Shown in pieces: positions 1-13,600 of a stretch of 64,000 bases of DNA (the first letter of the stretch is position 1; each line of letters opens with the position of its first letter). The notes under the pieces were generated by a model. The model had not been told where the DNA came from. It searched no databases and saw only the letters and a program-made list of their open reading frames with translations. Origin of the DNA: Pomacea canaliculata (lineage: Eukaryota > Mollusca > Gastropoda > Architaenioglossa > Ampullariidae); assembly GCF_003073045.1 (NCBI RefSeq), contig NC_037595.1:1426001-1490000 (forward strand), in the 5' to 3' direction. Position numbers and translations under genes: made by a program.

Positions 1-621
1 ATATGCTTTGTATGAGGTCCATGTAAATGGAGGTAGGTTTCTAAAGCTGTGCACTTATGCTGTACGTTCTGTTTAGCATTGATTGTTATCCAATAGTCCC
101 CATCTGTCCCACCTGTATTTTTAAAGGTCAGTATCATTGTTGTTTTTATGAGTAATCATAAGCAAACCAGTAAATCATTTTTCAGCAGCAGTTAAACAGA
201 TGAGAATTCTGGCTTGCGTGGCAATTGTTTGACATAAAATTTAAACACATTGGCCGGGACATGAAATATACTTTAGATGCCTACCTGCTGCTCTTGTTTC
301 GTTACCTTATAGGATTCAGTCAGGTCATCAACCTGAATGAAAACCTGATGCTTTGAAGGGAGCAATAACTGTGGAGGTTCTGTTACTGAAAAAAATCTGA
401 ACAAGGTTCTTAACTTGTGGGTGTTTTTTTTTTTTAATTTGCCACTGAGTATTCGTGTCAGCAACACATTTTATATAAGAAAACTCCCTGAAATCCCTAA
501 AAGAGTACAAAAAGAAACTTTATGGATTCTTAAATTTTTTATTGTATCTTTTGACTCCTAGAGAAGCTGATTGCTTTGGTATTGCATGTATTAATTCTGG
601 TATGGTTTATTGATGATGCAG
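1..621 (+). other. Afadin intron, left edge of window
   Basis: AT-rich sequence with no coding signal. It ends in the acceptor TTGATGATGCAG before the RA1 exon at 622. The next intron, 735-1358, is equally plain and AT-rich. Confidence 0.8.
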
Positions 622-1632
622 AAGAAAGACGCCTGGCAGACTTGGAGAAACCTTTGTGGGTGCAGCTTAACTGGGGCAAGGATGTGCGTGAAGGCCGATT
701 TCTGTTAAAAAATGAGAATGAGGAAACTGTCAGAGTAAGTTGATCATTTGCAGTACATTCCAGATACTTATACAAGCCGACACTATTTAAATTTTAAGGT
801 TTTCTATTCATTAAAATCAGTTTTTTATTCCTGTATTTTTTTAAAAAGGACTTCTAGAAAGGGCAGATTTTCATTTACTCCTTAAATACACATCAACACA
901 ATCTTTAGGTTGTTTCCAACTCAGCAGTACATTTTGAAAGAAGTGTATTTGGAAAGGGAGTATTGGGTGGGGGAAATAAGTGCCAGCATGTAATATTGGG
1001 TATTTTGAATGGTAATATTAGGGGAAACCGGTAAGCAGCTTAAAATATTGATTGAAGTTCATGCTTTACCATTATATTTTGTTTGTTTTTTTTCCATGCA
1101 AATTTTGTTTAAGTTTTTCAAAAAGTAATTAGGTCTAAGACTAGGAAAAAGGCTTTATTTACCTGTATAAACTTTAACAATATAATGCAAGGATTTGTTC
1201 ACTGGAACCCAATTTGCACAGCATTGTAGACATCCCTAAAGGGGTCAGTGATCTGACCTCTTTATGTTTACATAGTTCATGGAGTATGTTTTGATGTTAT
1301 TTGTATGAAATGATTGTCAGTATCTTACAAGTTTTGTTTTTTCCTCCTGTTTTTGCAGGATAGAACAAAACTAGGATTTCCACCAAAGGAAGAGACCAAT
1401 CCCAACTTCAAACGAAAACTGTCTAAGCGAGAGAAAAAAGAGAAGAAGAAGCGAGATCAGGAACTAGCAAAGCAGGATGATTCGATGGCAGGTAAACTGT
1501 ACAGTGAGGCACCAGAGTCCAGCTTCACTCGCAGCATCTCCAACCCAGAAGCTGTTATGCGACGCCGGCGTCAGCAGAAACTGGAAAAAAAATTGGCACA
1601 GATGCAGAGTCGAGAGGGTGGACCAGATTCTG
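622..1632 (+). CDS. AFDN: Afadin exons: end of RA1 domain and basic linker
   Basis: Exon 622-734 encodes the last strands of the first Ras-association domain, recognisable by LEKPLWVQLNW followed by EGRFLLKNEN, which is nearly the human sequence. Exon 1359-1632 gives the lysine-rich linker (KLSKREKKEKKKR) and the conserved SFTRSISNPEAVMRRRRQQK block, ending GPDSG. The acceptor of the first exon leaves two bases to finish a Glu codon, so a preceding exon ending in phase 1 must lie in or left of bases 1-621. Confidence 0.95.
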
Positions 1633-4600
1633 GTAAGGGGGGTTTTTTCTTTGGTTGTAGTAAAGTTTTTTGGCACCTGCTGTTTTTTTGATTTGGCACA
1701 AGTCCTTCATTAGAAGGTTCACCCCACTGTTTGCAGTGTTTCTAAAAGTCAGAATCTTGTTTTTGATTAAGAGATTCTATGCAGGTGAAATGCTTTAGGG
1801 AATAACACTCAGCATTGAGCATTGTTACTGTTGATATAGCTATTGTTTGTTTGGACATAGTTCATAACTTGTGAATGGGCCAACAGCCAGTTGCCAAAAA
1901 CTAGTTGGCAACCCTTTGACATTTTTACACATGACTGAGAAGTGGTTGATGTTTCGCTTTTGAGTGATGATACTGATGTGAAAGCTAGTGTAGCATTTTT
2001 TAAAAAAACATTTTCTTTTTATTTAATTTAATATTGATGTCAGTCTGATTTTCCTAGCCATAATAAAGGTACACTATGGTGAATAGAAGGATTATGTAGA
2101 TAGCAGCAATCAAGGTAGTGCCCCACTCTCTGTCCCTTTGAGCAAGAACAGAACTGCAGTTACCTGTTTTGTGCCATTTCAAGGCAGAAGGACAAATCCA
2201 GACAAGCTATTTTGGCAACAGTCTTTATACCAGATGATGTCTCATGTAAATGACACATGTCACTAAGTGTACAACAAGGATGGTTTGGGTGACCCTGACT
2301 AGTGAGGTAGATTTTCACTTTGTTTTGCATTGAAAGTCAGATCTGTCAAAACTACAGCAAGGCTTCCATTGGTGTGCCTGATGCTGTCAGCACAACACAA
2401 GCAGTGGAAAACAATTGTTAGAGATTTGAATTGTTGAAGCAGAAAATATCATAATAAGGACAATAAGTTGAGAAGAGTTCTGGTGCACACACACATGCAC
2501 ACAGAGAGAGGGAGAGTCCCATGTTGACATTAATGGCACAGAGTTATGCCACTGATTTTGAGTGTCGAGATTTGTGTCCCAGAGGGACACATTCTTTTGT
2601 ATGATAACACCGTTAGCATTTTTGATAAAGGATACAAATCATCCTTTAATCTTTATTTTTTTCTTTTTAGTTCTTTTGAGGAGATGCGTTAAGAGACCGC
2701 ATTTTGCTGGGGGCCCATTTTTATGAGGGAGGAGCCCATCTCCCTCTAGCTACATTTTCATTGCTGACAGTCCTGGTCATTTCAGAATAGCTGGGAGACT
2801 GGGGCCGGCTGCACTGTGCACGCTATCCGGATGAGTGATTCAGACAAAATATGTATGAAACATTAGCGGGTCGGCTGAGTGCCATGCGCTAGGATACAGC
2901 TATCAGTTACAGCTGAACACAGCACTTTGTCGAGTGCATGAGTGTGTGGCAAATTGTGTGACATCACAGTGGACACTGTGTTAAGACACATGTGCAACTG
3001 CTTTGTTGTCGTTGCCCGCCACCTGATGTCCGTTGTGCGCCTTGGAAGCAGGATCTCCGCCCGTCCATTGATGTCTATTTACAGCCTCACGTGAGGTGTT
3101 GCGAACGAACGCCATAACACCGCACGTGCGAGGGATGGGGTGCTGGTTGCGAGGGTGTATCATCTGCCGTGAGTTATGATGAATACAGTTAGCTCCGGGT
3201 GTGGTTCCAAACTAGAGTTTGCCATCACTGAGTTGGTGATAAAGAGATGCTGAGGAAGCGGGGGTGGGTATCTGTTGAGACCGTAGCATTTGTTTTTTCC
3301 TTCATTGTGTTCCTTAGTCTTCCTTGGACCCCACGTCACCTGTGCACGGTGTAAACTCAACATCAACCGACTAACCCACTTGCTTTACCACTGTGCTATT
3401 GCACAAATCGACTACATTGATTGATCGAGAACTGCACCGACACTCAGCAAAGATTTGCTCTGTTTCGGTTGAAATATCTCCCCTACTTCAAGCAGTCTCT
3501 CAGTATTTATAACCCTGGCTTGACGACTGGGTGCAGACTACATCCATGGCGAGTATAAATGCCCGCTTTTTTCAGTCTGCTTGTATTTGTTTGTGTGCCC
3601 TGAAAACCTAGCAGCACACAACACAGATAGGCAGCATCCCCCTGCAGCTTGGAGGCTCGCAGTTGAAACACTTGTTGTCCACACTACGGTGTGCACAGGG
3701 AAGGCAGCCTGCGTCGTTTGGGTTGTTTATTTTATTTATTTTTTTGCGGGGGTTGGGGAAGGTGGAAAAGGAAGAGTCCCTGTCTTATGGGGAGATTGTT
3801 TACGACTGTCACAATGAACAAGTAGTTCTCATTTTAATAGGGAGATTACCGCCATGGTGCGAAGTTCAGGTGAGAAGTGTATAGTTTAACACACACAACC
3901 CTCCTCCCATGTGCATCCTGCTGCTGTGTGGGTGTCTCGGGTCTTGGGGGTGGGGGGGAAGACAAGCTGGATCAGTGTGGCCAGGGAAAGTAGGGGAAAG
4001 ACGGGGGAGAAAACAGGGAAATATTTGTCTTGTTAATTACGCAGCCTGCACACAGGGAGCTTTTGTCGCTCTGAAGGTAGGGGAGTCCTCTCCCTCCGCT
4101 CGGAAGCCGTTGAGTCTGATTTATTTTCCTCGCAAACCCACAGCAACCTCTGCGGACCAGTTTTAAACCCTCGACAAGTGGCAGGTAGTAAAATAAAACT
4201 GATGGAGGAGGTCACTGCTTTTCATTTCGTACGTAGCATACCTCTTTTCAGTGTTTAATTTTATTTCTTTCCTTCTTTTTTTTAAAGTGATTTTTCTTAT
4301 CTAAATCTGAAGGTTATATTTTGGATTTGCAAAAGAAATGAATATGAATGTGGAGGGGGGAAAACAGCTGAAACGTGCCTCGCGCTTGGAACATTAAAAT
4401 TTACGTCCACTGCGCAGTCTTCATTTTTATTTATACAGCCCCCCCCCCCCCCCGTTTTAAGCATTCAGGTGTGTGCAGGTTATCTGGGAGGTGGGTGGAG
4501 GGAGGCTACAGTTTGTTTCCGTGAGCCAAGCCGTCACGCTGTCTGCCCACACAGCCCTCGTTCCTAACCTCACATGGCGCACTTCCTTTCCACCGTCTGT

Positions 4601-7600
4601 CACTCCTGACATCTCCCCCACCTCTTGACACAGGTTTTACTTCCCTCCGCGTGACACTTGTCTGCATTCCTGTTCGCATTTTCTTGGCCCTATACTCTTT
4701 TCCTCCTTCCCCCACCAACCCGGACATTAGTCCCCCCTCTGACAGGAGGAGAGTTTAAATTGTTCAACCTGTGGACTTTTCCGTGTGTTCCTCCAGCACT
4801 CAGCGCACACTCACATCCTATATCGGTGGTCAGTAATATGGAATCCCGAGAATCACACAGGAACCATTCTGCGTCCACCACAGGCGTCTGACTCCACGTC
4901 CCTCTGACAGGTTAGAGCGGTGTGCAAAACGACCTTTACTCAAAGCTTTTCAAAGAAGTAGAGGTCGCTGCTTGCACACTAGTGCTCTTGGGAAGCCCTC
5001 CCCAAGACTCCCCCATCCACCCCCACCGCGTGCCCTCCACCCTCTGACAGATTGTTCCTTGTGTAGCTTTGATCCCTCACTTATCTGCTCCTCGTGCGTC
5101 ATTCACCTGCAGCCCACAGCCTCAGCTAGAGACAGGTCAGAGTGAAGGCGCGTGCAGGTAGGAAGGGGAAGGGTGGGGAGGAGAAAAAGCAGCAGAAGCA
5201 GCTTGTACAGGTGTATATTATGATCAGCACCTGTACAGGTGTATATTAAGAAGATCAGCACCTGCACGGGTGTATATTATGAAAATGAGCACTCGTGCAG
5301 CTGTATATTGGGGTGAGCACCTGTACAGGTGTATACTAAGACCTCGTGTGTGACTGGTGCTTCATCTTCTACCCACGCTTTACCACAGCCTCCGTACCAC
5401 GCCTGACCTCTGTGTCAAAAGCTGCCACCATCTTTTCTGTTTCCTAGAAACCATGTGCCTGGGTCTCTGACGGACAGCAGATGCCAGGGTTGTGACGATC
5501 GATGAGACAACACTGATCAGAGAGACGCGTGCTGCTGCACAAAATCTGATTAGGGGTTGGGGGAGTGAGGGAGGAGAGGGAGAGTCTGGGGGGAGACTGA
5601 AGGGAAGATCACTGGGCAGTGGAGAGTCGATTGGTGTGGGGCCCAGAGCACCTGCCCCGCGAGAAGAGTAGGGATGAGGGAAGTTTCGGTAGGGGGTAGC
5701 TGTTGTTCTGTGGTTGATTGCTTTATTTAGTAGGAAAGTGCTTCATCTTGCGGCCATTTCGCACTAAGGGGGGAGAGAAAGGGAAGACGAAACCGGAGTA
5801 CCCGCAGAAAATCCCCGACGCCCAGCCCTGTGGACAGGTGTCACAGAGTGTCCCGAGACGAGATGTGAACCTGAGTCCCGCTCACTGCAGTGGTGACAAA
5901 CGAGTGTTCTACCCACTACACTAACCCTGTTGTAGTTTTTGTCGGAACAGTAGTTTTTCTGGAGGTGTCAGTTCAATTTTCTGCCATCTTGCCGATAACT
6001 TGTCCCTCTGCTTTGTGATGTTATCATTTTTCATTGTCCATGGGAGAGAAAGAGGAACTTGAATATGTTGTCGGCTATCCCTACGACCTACAGTCAAGTA
6101 CAGGTATCGTCAGGTGTCTGCGTCTGCTGTCGTTAAAGGGAGACAACCTGCACTTGAAGTGTTGCCTCCCTTTCGTTTTATATTTATATTACAGCTGTAG
6201 TATACTTGTATACTAACTACTGAATTCACACGTTATTCTACCTGTAGCATGCATATTTTATCTGTCGAGTGTAGTACCGGTACTTAAAAGTATTCAAATT
6301 ATTTTACAAACTATTATTCATCATAGTATACTACCTGTGAACTTTAAAACACAAGCGCGTCTCTATATAGCACGGACCATGCTAGCTAACCGTACACATG
6401 ACTGTTGACATGTAAACTTCGACAAACCTCGAGCAGTCAGTAGAATATTGGCGCAGGAGCTGTCTGTGACTTCAGAAAGGTCATTAACATGGTCACCTGT
6501 CTCTACGGACCATCCAGACCTCTCAACTTTGGTGGTGGTCTTCTTGCTGCTGATGGACCGCGTAGCGATTGTTCCTTGAATGCTTCGATTGCATGATGTA
6601 GTTAACAACAAAATCGCATATCTCAGAATCCGTTCCGTCGTGCTTAAGCTTACTTTTGATTAGGGGGCGACCTGTTCTTCGGTGCATAATCTGGGTAGGT
6701 GGTGTATACGAAACAAGAGCCAGCCCCATATTAACCGCCGCCAGCCCCCACGACTTGGCACTAAAACCCAACGCCAGGGGTGATAATTGTAAAGAATGAC
6801 CTTTTCTGGCATTGTTCCTTATCGTTTCCTATTTATGCGTGCGTGATCGGGGTACTTACGAGGCGGTAGGAGGGACACACTTCACGCCTTCGGATCCACG
6901 AGTTTCTCTGGGGGACACACTTGACCAGACATGTTCTTGCTGGAGGCTGTGACATTTTGAACTGTAGTCATTGCGATGTTTTTGCTGCAGACGGGTAGCT
7001 CTGACGGACCTCTTTTCAGCAAAAAATAAATAATAAATCCGTGTAATGCTTATGAACTGATCCTGAAACACAGAGTTCGAAAGAGCGGAAAGGAGTGCAT
7101 GGAAAAAGAAGTTAGTCTGGGCTTACTCGAGTCTGGCCACGGTATACCCCACATGTAGGGTCTTTTTTTAAAACAAAAATCGAAAAAACAAGCTCGCAGT
7201 ATTACATTTTGCGAGTATTATGGACATAATCGTCATACAACATCCTGAAATACATTTTAAGACAGATTTTCTTGCAGTATTTCCGGATGTATTAAAAAGT
7301 TTGCAGCTAAGAGATGTAACGACAGTCCTGTAATATGTTCACCAGTTTTTGGAGACAGTACATCCTGTCGACTGCTTTCACCTGTTCCATATCAGTTATT
7401 TGCCAGGACATAAAATGGAAGGTATTCCTAATGGAAGAAACAGCCGAGGAATAAAGCGGTAGACAGCAACAGCGAGACATCAGCGAAGTTTCCGCATTGT
7501 TGTGTGTCAAAGCTGCTAATGTCAGTGTGAACACATCTCCTTCACACCTGGAATGCTCATTATCTGTCGACTCTTCTGTGCGGTAGTGCCGAAGGGTGTA

Positions 7601-10600
7601 AATCGTCGGTCGCTGCCATGTTTACGAGGCTGCCATTGTTTTTGAGCCACGCACGAGGGCCGTAGACACGCACGTATCGTCTGCTTTATCGGGAATCGCG
7701 GGTGTCAGGCCGCTTGTTTTCCTGAGGGGGTGCATGGGGAGGGGAGTGGTTGACAAACTTGTTGGCTTGATTGCGAGCGGGTTTAGGGGCAGACCAGTCT
7801 GATATCTCGAAAGGTCGCCGTCTTGAATGCCCAGTGACTGTTTTCAAGTCCTACCCCAGTGGTTTGCGGGTAGCCCCTTAGCTGATACTGTCGTGCGGGT
7901 GCATATTCGTGAATGCCTCAACGTACACAAACGCTCGTTAGTCTAAGCTTACCCTTCCCCCCTCCCCCAACGCACAAAAGGGGGGTGCTGGGTGGAGTGG
8001 CTGGTACCACTAGCGCCACCTACGTCAGTATGGAGAACGCTGCTTGACCTTCTCAACCGAGAGGCGACGGTGCTAGTGATAATCGTTCCTGACTTTCTCA
8101 TTCCACCTGACGCCACGCCGGTGGGGTCACGTGATAGGTGTTCACTCGGGGTGGCAGGTCTGCAGCGCGTTGTCTCATGTTGGGCCTGTCGCCGAGCTGT
8201 GAGTTGGGGTAGGTGGTGGGGTAGGGGACACAGAACCGTTAGTGGGGGCGTTTTGTTTTCAGTCGTTGAATGAAAACGTACGAGGCGACCGCGAGGGCTG
8301 AGAGAAGAGATGTTTTGTAATGGCTGACGGTCGTGATCTGCACGTGGCAGCCACATTGCGCTTTGTAGGATGTGAGTGGAGCGGGTTCTACTGATCGTAC
8401 CAAGTGTTTTTACTTTGGCAAACACAGATGTTAATAAGGTGTGTATGCAGTCTGACTCTAACCAGATGTGGAAGCGTGCACGCAGTCTGACGCACACACC
8501 ACGCTGACAAACGTACAAAACCGAACACGCACCCGCATATCCCCCTACCCTCGCAAGACCCAGGAATATCTGCAGTGAAACAGATACACAGTTTATAAAA
8601 GATAAAAGGAAAAAAAACATCCCAGAGTGTAACCAGACGTAGCAGCAATAACAGCTTGATGTACTTTACTTGCAGTAACCTGTTTATCACGTGCCTCACG
8701 GCAGGGGTGGGCCAACTTTTTTCTTCACGGGCCAGTCTCAAAATTGTAAACTGTGCGATGGGCCGAAAACTCGCCGCGACTACACAATAAGTCTAGTGAA
8801 AATGTGTACACAATGATGTTCACTTACCGAATTTATTGTGAAAAGTGAAGTTTAAATTCGGTTACAAAAATTTAAACCATTTTTCCTTTGTAGACAGCCG
8901 CCTCCGATACTCTCACAGCTCCATCAGACACGCCAGACTCGTTATTTGTGGACATTTTTTGTTAAAATTTTACGGATTGATGATTCCTTACACTAAGTCG
9001 CATTTGATAAATTAACTTTCAACCAAATTAACGTAAATTAACCTGAATTTAAGGTACTTGTGATAGAAAATAGAGAAATCTAGATGCTATGGTGAGTTGT
9101 CCACCTACAAAATTAAGGAGAGCGTGCATTTGGGACGAATAGACAGGTCCGTGTTGGGTATGGGTGAGGAAAGGGTGGGTGAGGGGCGGGGACGACACAT
9201 GACTGACATGCGCTCTTTGATACTAACATCTGTCGGATATAACGCTAGGTGTTCATATTTTCACCTGTGTACCCACACGCAACTTTTTTTTATTGTTCAC
9301 ACTCTCAATAGGAAAAAAATCCAGTTTAATCAAAAGTACTTAAATACACCTTGAGTCGTATTTTAACAATTAAGCATTCCACCAAACAGCTTAAAAAAAA
9401 AAAGACGCCAGTGGTTATTATTCTCTTTTTCACACACAACCATTTGACACCCACAGTTGCTCGATTTGACACACCTGTGATAGTTTGACTCACGCTTGCT
9501 TGACACATGTTGGTGATAATTTGACACATATCGGTGATTTGACACATAATCAGTTGTAATCAGTTGACATGCTATGTTTCAGGGGGCACGCTGAAGATCT
9601 ATGGCGGGTCGTTGCGGCCTGATGTCCCCTACAAGACGCTGCTGCTGTCGACGGCCGACACGACCCTGGCGGTGGTGCGCGAGGCCATGGAGAAGTACGG
9701 CCTGGAGAAGGAGGACCCGGAGGAGTACTGCCTGGTGGAGGTCAGTCACTATCAGGCCCACCGATCACGTGACTCTTTAAAAACCCGGCGTTAGGTTGAA
9801 ATAGGAATCAAACTGTGCATTACATTTAAAGGGCCTTCATCATCGGCCACATTTTAAATGTGACTATATCATGAAATGTCTTTTGTGTCAATTTGCCAAA
9901 AAAAGTCATGTGTTTAAAACAATAATTTTCCTTTAAAGAGATAATTGACAAGAGTTCAGCGTAAATCACATGTTGGCTTTTGAAATCGTGTGTAAAGTGA
10001 TTTTTGGCAGAGGAACTTGATGTATTTTCTTGCTGTCGAGGTTGTTGGCTTATTTAGGTATATATACTACAGACTGCTGGTCGGTGTATGAGTGATTTGG
10101 CAGTTAATAATCATCATCTTCGTTCAGAATTATTTATTGAACCAAGACTTGATGCTAAGAATCTCTTTAGACATCGAATCTGGCATCTCTCACCAGAGCC
10201 GATGTATACAGCGAGGTAAGAGTTGATGTCAGGAATGTACTAGAAGAACCAGAACATGGAATCTAAAAATAAAATAATTTCTGTAGCGCATTTCCTTGCC
10301 GGCAGCTAGCTCAGTGCTGTCCGATGTAATCGGCTTAATATCTGTCACCACGACACACACCAACTCACAATACCACTGAACATGAGACTGAGAAGCGGTT
10401 CAGGTAAATCGCTGCAAAGTCACCTGTAACCCAGGGGGAAGGTGGAGGGCTTGAAAAGAGGGGGGGGGAGGGTGAGAACCTCTGCTTCCTCCTTGAACCC
10501 TGATGGCGAAGAATAAAAGACTGTCGTTAGTCCCGACGCATTTTCCCGCCTAGCATTTTATTAGCCTGCACCTTAGACTGTTTATTGTTACAGACGATCG

Positions 10601-13600
10601 TGACACTACAGTTAACTTCAGAACTTGCTCCGCGGGAAGAAATTCAGAGCACGAACTTGGTGAAACCAGCACGTGGTTACACGAGCAGTGTGAGAGCACA
10701 CTTGGCATAATACTGACCTCTGTCTGGAGATCGTGAGATTAGGCAAACACACACACACCAGGGGGGAGGCGCTTTGTTTTACAGGTAGAGCGGGAGGAAG
10801 CGCTGTGCTTAGCGGGATTCCACAGATTTTCTTGCTGAGGAGCCGGCTTGGTCTGGTGTGAAAAGTGGAAGTAGGGGTGTGAGGAGAACACAAAGGGTCA
10901 CCTTGACTACTGCAGGAAGTTGTTACGCACGCTGCTGTGTACACTCAAATCCCCTTGTTTCAAAAAAGTAGAACAAACATTTTTCTTCAATGTATTTTGG
11001 CCGCCCAACATACCCCAAGCACATGATACGATGTGAATCTTGGCGAATATGCCGATCGTGCCACCTGCCGTGCTCGCCATGAGATAGCCTCAGCTGCTGA
11101 CACGGTGTAAAACTCCAACTCACCTGCCGTGCCTGTAGCAGGCCTGCATAAACCTTTTTTGTTGTTGTTTTATTTTTCGTGCAGTTCAGGCTGCTTTAGT
11201 GCTGTAAGGTCTATTTTCACCCTCCAGGTGTGGTGTTAATCAGTTGGTGTGTTATGTATTGTCAGGTCCATAATGGCTTTCTTGAGGTCAGTTGCGTACT
11301 ATGTAGTTATGTTACGATTATTTGATTACAGGTGTAGAGGGAAGTACGTGCAGGTTACCATTATTTGATGTACGGGTGTAGAGGGGTTTGCAGTATCAAA
11401 ATGCGAGAGAAAGCAGCGGTGGTAGAGGGTATCACCTGAGAACTGTGTTACAGGCAACATCAACCTGTGAAAAGGTGATTCACCTACATTTGACGTAGAT
11501 GTGCCTAGAGACACTGATACCTTTGTTAATGCCATATCTTAGCAACAAGCGCGCAGTTACTGGCGCCTTTTGCAGTGACTCAGGTACTTGGAGTCGGCTT
11601 TGGTCGCTTGATCTTTTGCTGGGTGTGAAAGCAGCAGATGTTTTCCTTGAGCCTTGCATTCGATGCATACCTGTGGGTAACACCGAGATTTAGTAGCCGC
11701 CACGACATTGCGCTTTGGTACTGGGGGAGGTAGATGTAGAGATGAATGGTGGGGGTGAGGTGTGGGTGGTAGATGTAGAGATGAACGGTGGGGGTGAGGT
11801 GTGGGGAGGTAGGTGTAGAGATGAACGGTGGGGGTGAGGTGTGGGGTGGTAGATGTAGAGATGAACGGTGGAGGTGAGGTGTGAGAGATGAGCGGTGAGG
11901 TGTGGGGTGGTGTAGAGATGAGCTACAAGCAGGTCTGCGGAAGTCGACATTGTCTCACTTTGATTGGATAAAAATCGAGCTCGTTGCCGCCTCACGCGTG
12001 ACTGGGTCTACGAAGTGTTTGATTTGATCGCCTGAACCCTTGTTATCTTTTGCTTCAGCCCCATTTTAGATCGTCGTCAGTGCAGATGGCATTAGCGTGG
12101 TATCTGTCTGATCAGTACATGGACCCCGAGCACGGGAAGAAAAAAGATTTGAATCTCCCGACAAACATCAAAAGAAATCTGCTGGCTGTCGGTTCAGCTG
12201 GGGTCCAGTGAAAGTGCAGACACATGAACTAGGGATCATGTTACAAAAATCACCACATTACAAAATAACCACAAACGTACATTGTTGTAAGTTGTAAGTT
12301 TCATGACTGAATGTCATTTATGCACCATACAGGGTTGCGCCCGTTTGTTCCTCGTTCCTCCACCGGAAGTGAAATCTTTTGTGATCCCACTTCGGATTTT
12401 TACAGATTTTTTTTTTTTTAAGTATTGGCTTCCTTTAAATTGATCCTGTAGGTGGACGTGAGGCCCAGTTGGGAGCAATGTAGGGTGCAGAGGAGTTAAA
12501 GGGGTGACACCCCTGACAATGGCAGAGGTTGGGGAGGGAGACAGGGAGATCCTTTGATCAGAGACCTCTGTGCAAACAGCAGGTGGGCGGGCACAGGTGA
12601 AGTGTTAGCAGTATGCTGTGGTGGAGAAAGTGAGAGATGGGGTATGCTGACTTCCTTCACATCTCCTTGCAACTATGATCCTTGTACAGAGCAGGTAGAG
12701 ATCACCTTATTGTAACTACATTTTCCATTCAAAAGTTGCATTTACAAAACTCACATACTTGGTAATAAGGGATGGTCCTTAAGGTTAAGAGAAAGTCTGA
12801 GATACAGAAAGCTATTTGAAATGGATATCCTTTGAACAAACCATAAAGATGTCACATTTTCAGAAACTCCTTTGATCAAAAGAAGTGCTAAGTATTAGAT
12901 CAGGCATTGTCTTACCCCACTAGGGTCATAAGCGGTTTCTAGTGTATAGTAATTTTAGACAAGGAAGATTTATGCTTGGACACACCCTCCAAAAGTAAAA
13001 TTTTCCTCCAGACAACACTTTGTATGTTGTTATTTCTATTTTTGTTTTAATGTAGGCTTAGTCTAATGTAGTGCATTTGTCCGCCTGACCCACCTTCATT
13101 TGTCATTTCAAAATCTCCTACAGTTTTCTACATCAAGGCTGCTGGCTAGGATTAATTCCAACAGCAATCATGTGTGTGACAAAACATTACATTCTGAAGT
13201 CAGAGATATAGTACACACACTATGCTACATACAGCATTCATGCATATTCCACCACAAAAAAATACAAAACAAAAAGCAACAGCCAGATTTGCCAGTGGGC
13301 TTTCTGGGCACTTTATGCTTAGCCCAAACTAAACTTTTTCTTTTTTTGTTTTTGTTTTTCTTAAGTATTGTGAGATAAACAATCAGAATAAAAATTTCAA
13401 CAAAAGGGGGATAGTCATGCACACAGTTTATAGAGGGGACCATGCCCACCAGTCACTACATGAATTTATATTTCTGGACTGCTGGCAGTCGATTTTTTTC
13501 CAGTTAACTACTAAAACTACTAAAGGTGTGTACAAAGTTTCCAGTTTATTCACATTTTAGATTAAGTACTAAAACGAGACAGGTTTGTACAAAGCATCCG

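Larger units (their letters stand above)
1633..9582 (+). other. Large afadin intron (about 8 kb) with repeats
   Basis: This separates the RA1/linker exon from the RA2 exon. From about 2690 it becomes more GC-rich and holds a poly-C run (4440-4453), a palindromic minisatellite (5199-5338), a tRNA-derived SINE (5731-5926), a hAT terminus (8702) and a TTGACAC-type repeat just before the acceptor. The open frames here (for example the minus-strand frame at 7949-8620) lack family features or codon bias and are not called. Confidence 0.75.

Noticed and set aside
7949..8620. 223-codon minus-strand open frame
   Set aside because: It lies inside an afadin intron, with basic, Arg/Thr/His-rich composition, no domain, no splice context, and overlapping open frames on both strands. 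It is probably chance in GC-rich DNA.
11718..11925. Regular repeats that could look like a CRISPR array
   Set aside because: Units are contiguous with no unique spacers, and the genome is eukaryotic. They are minisatellites, as are those at 5199 and 53852.
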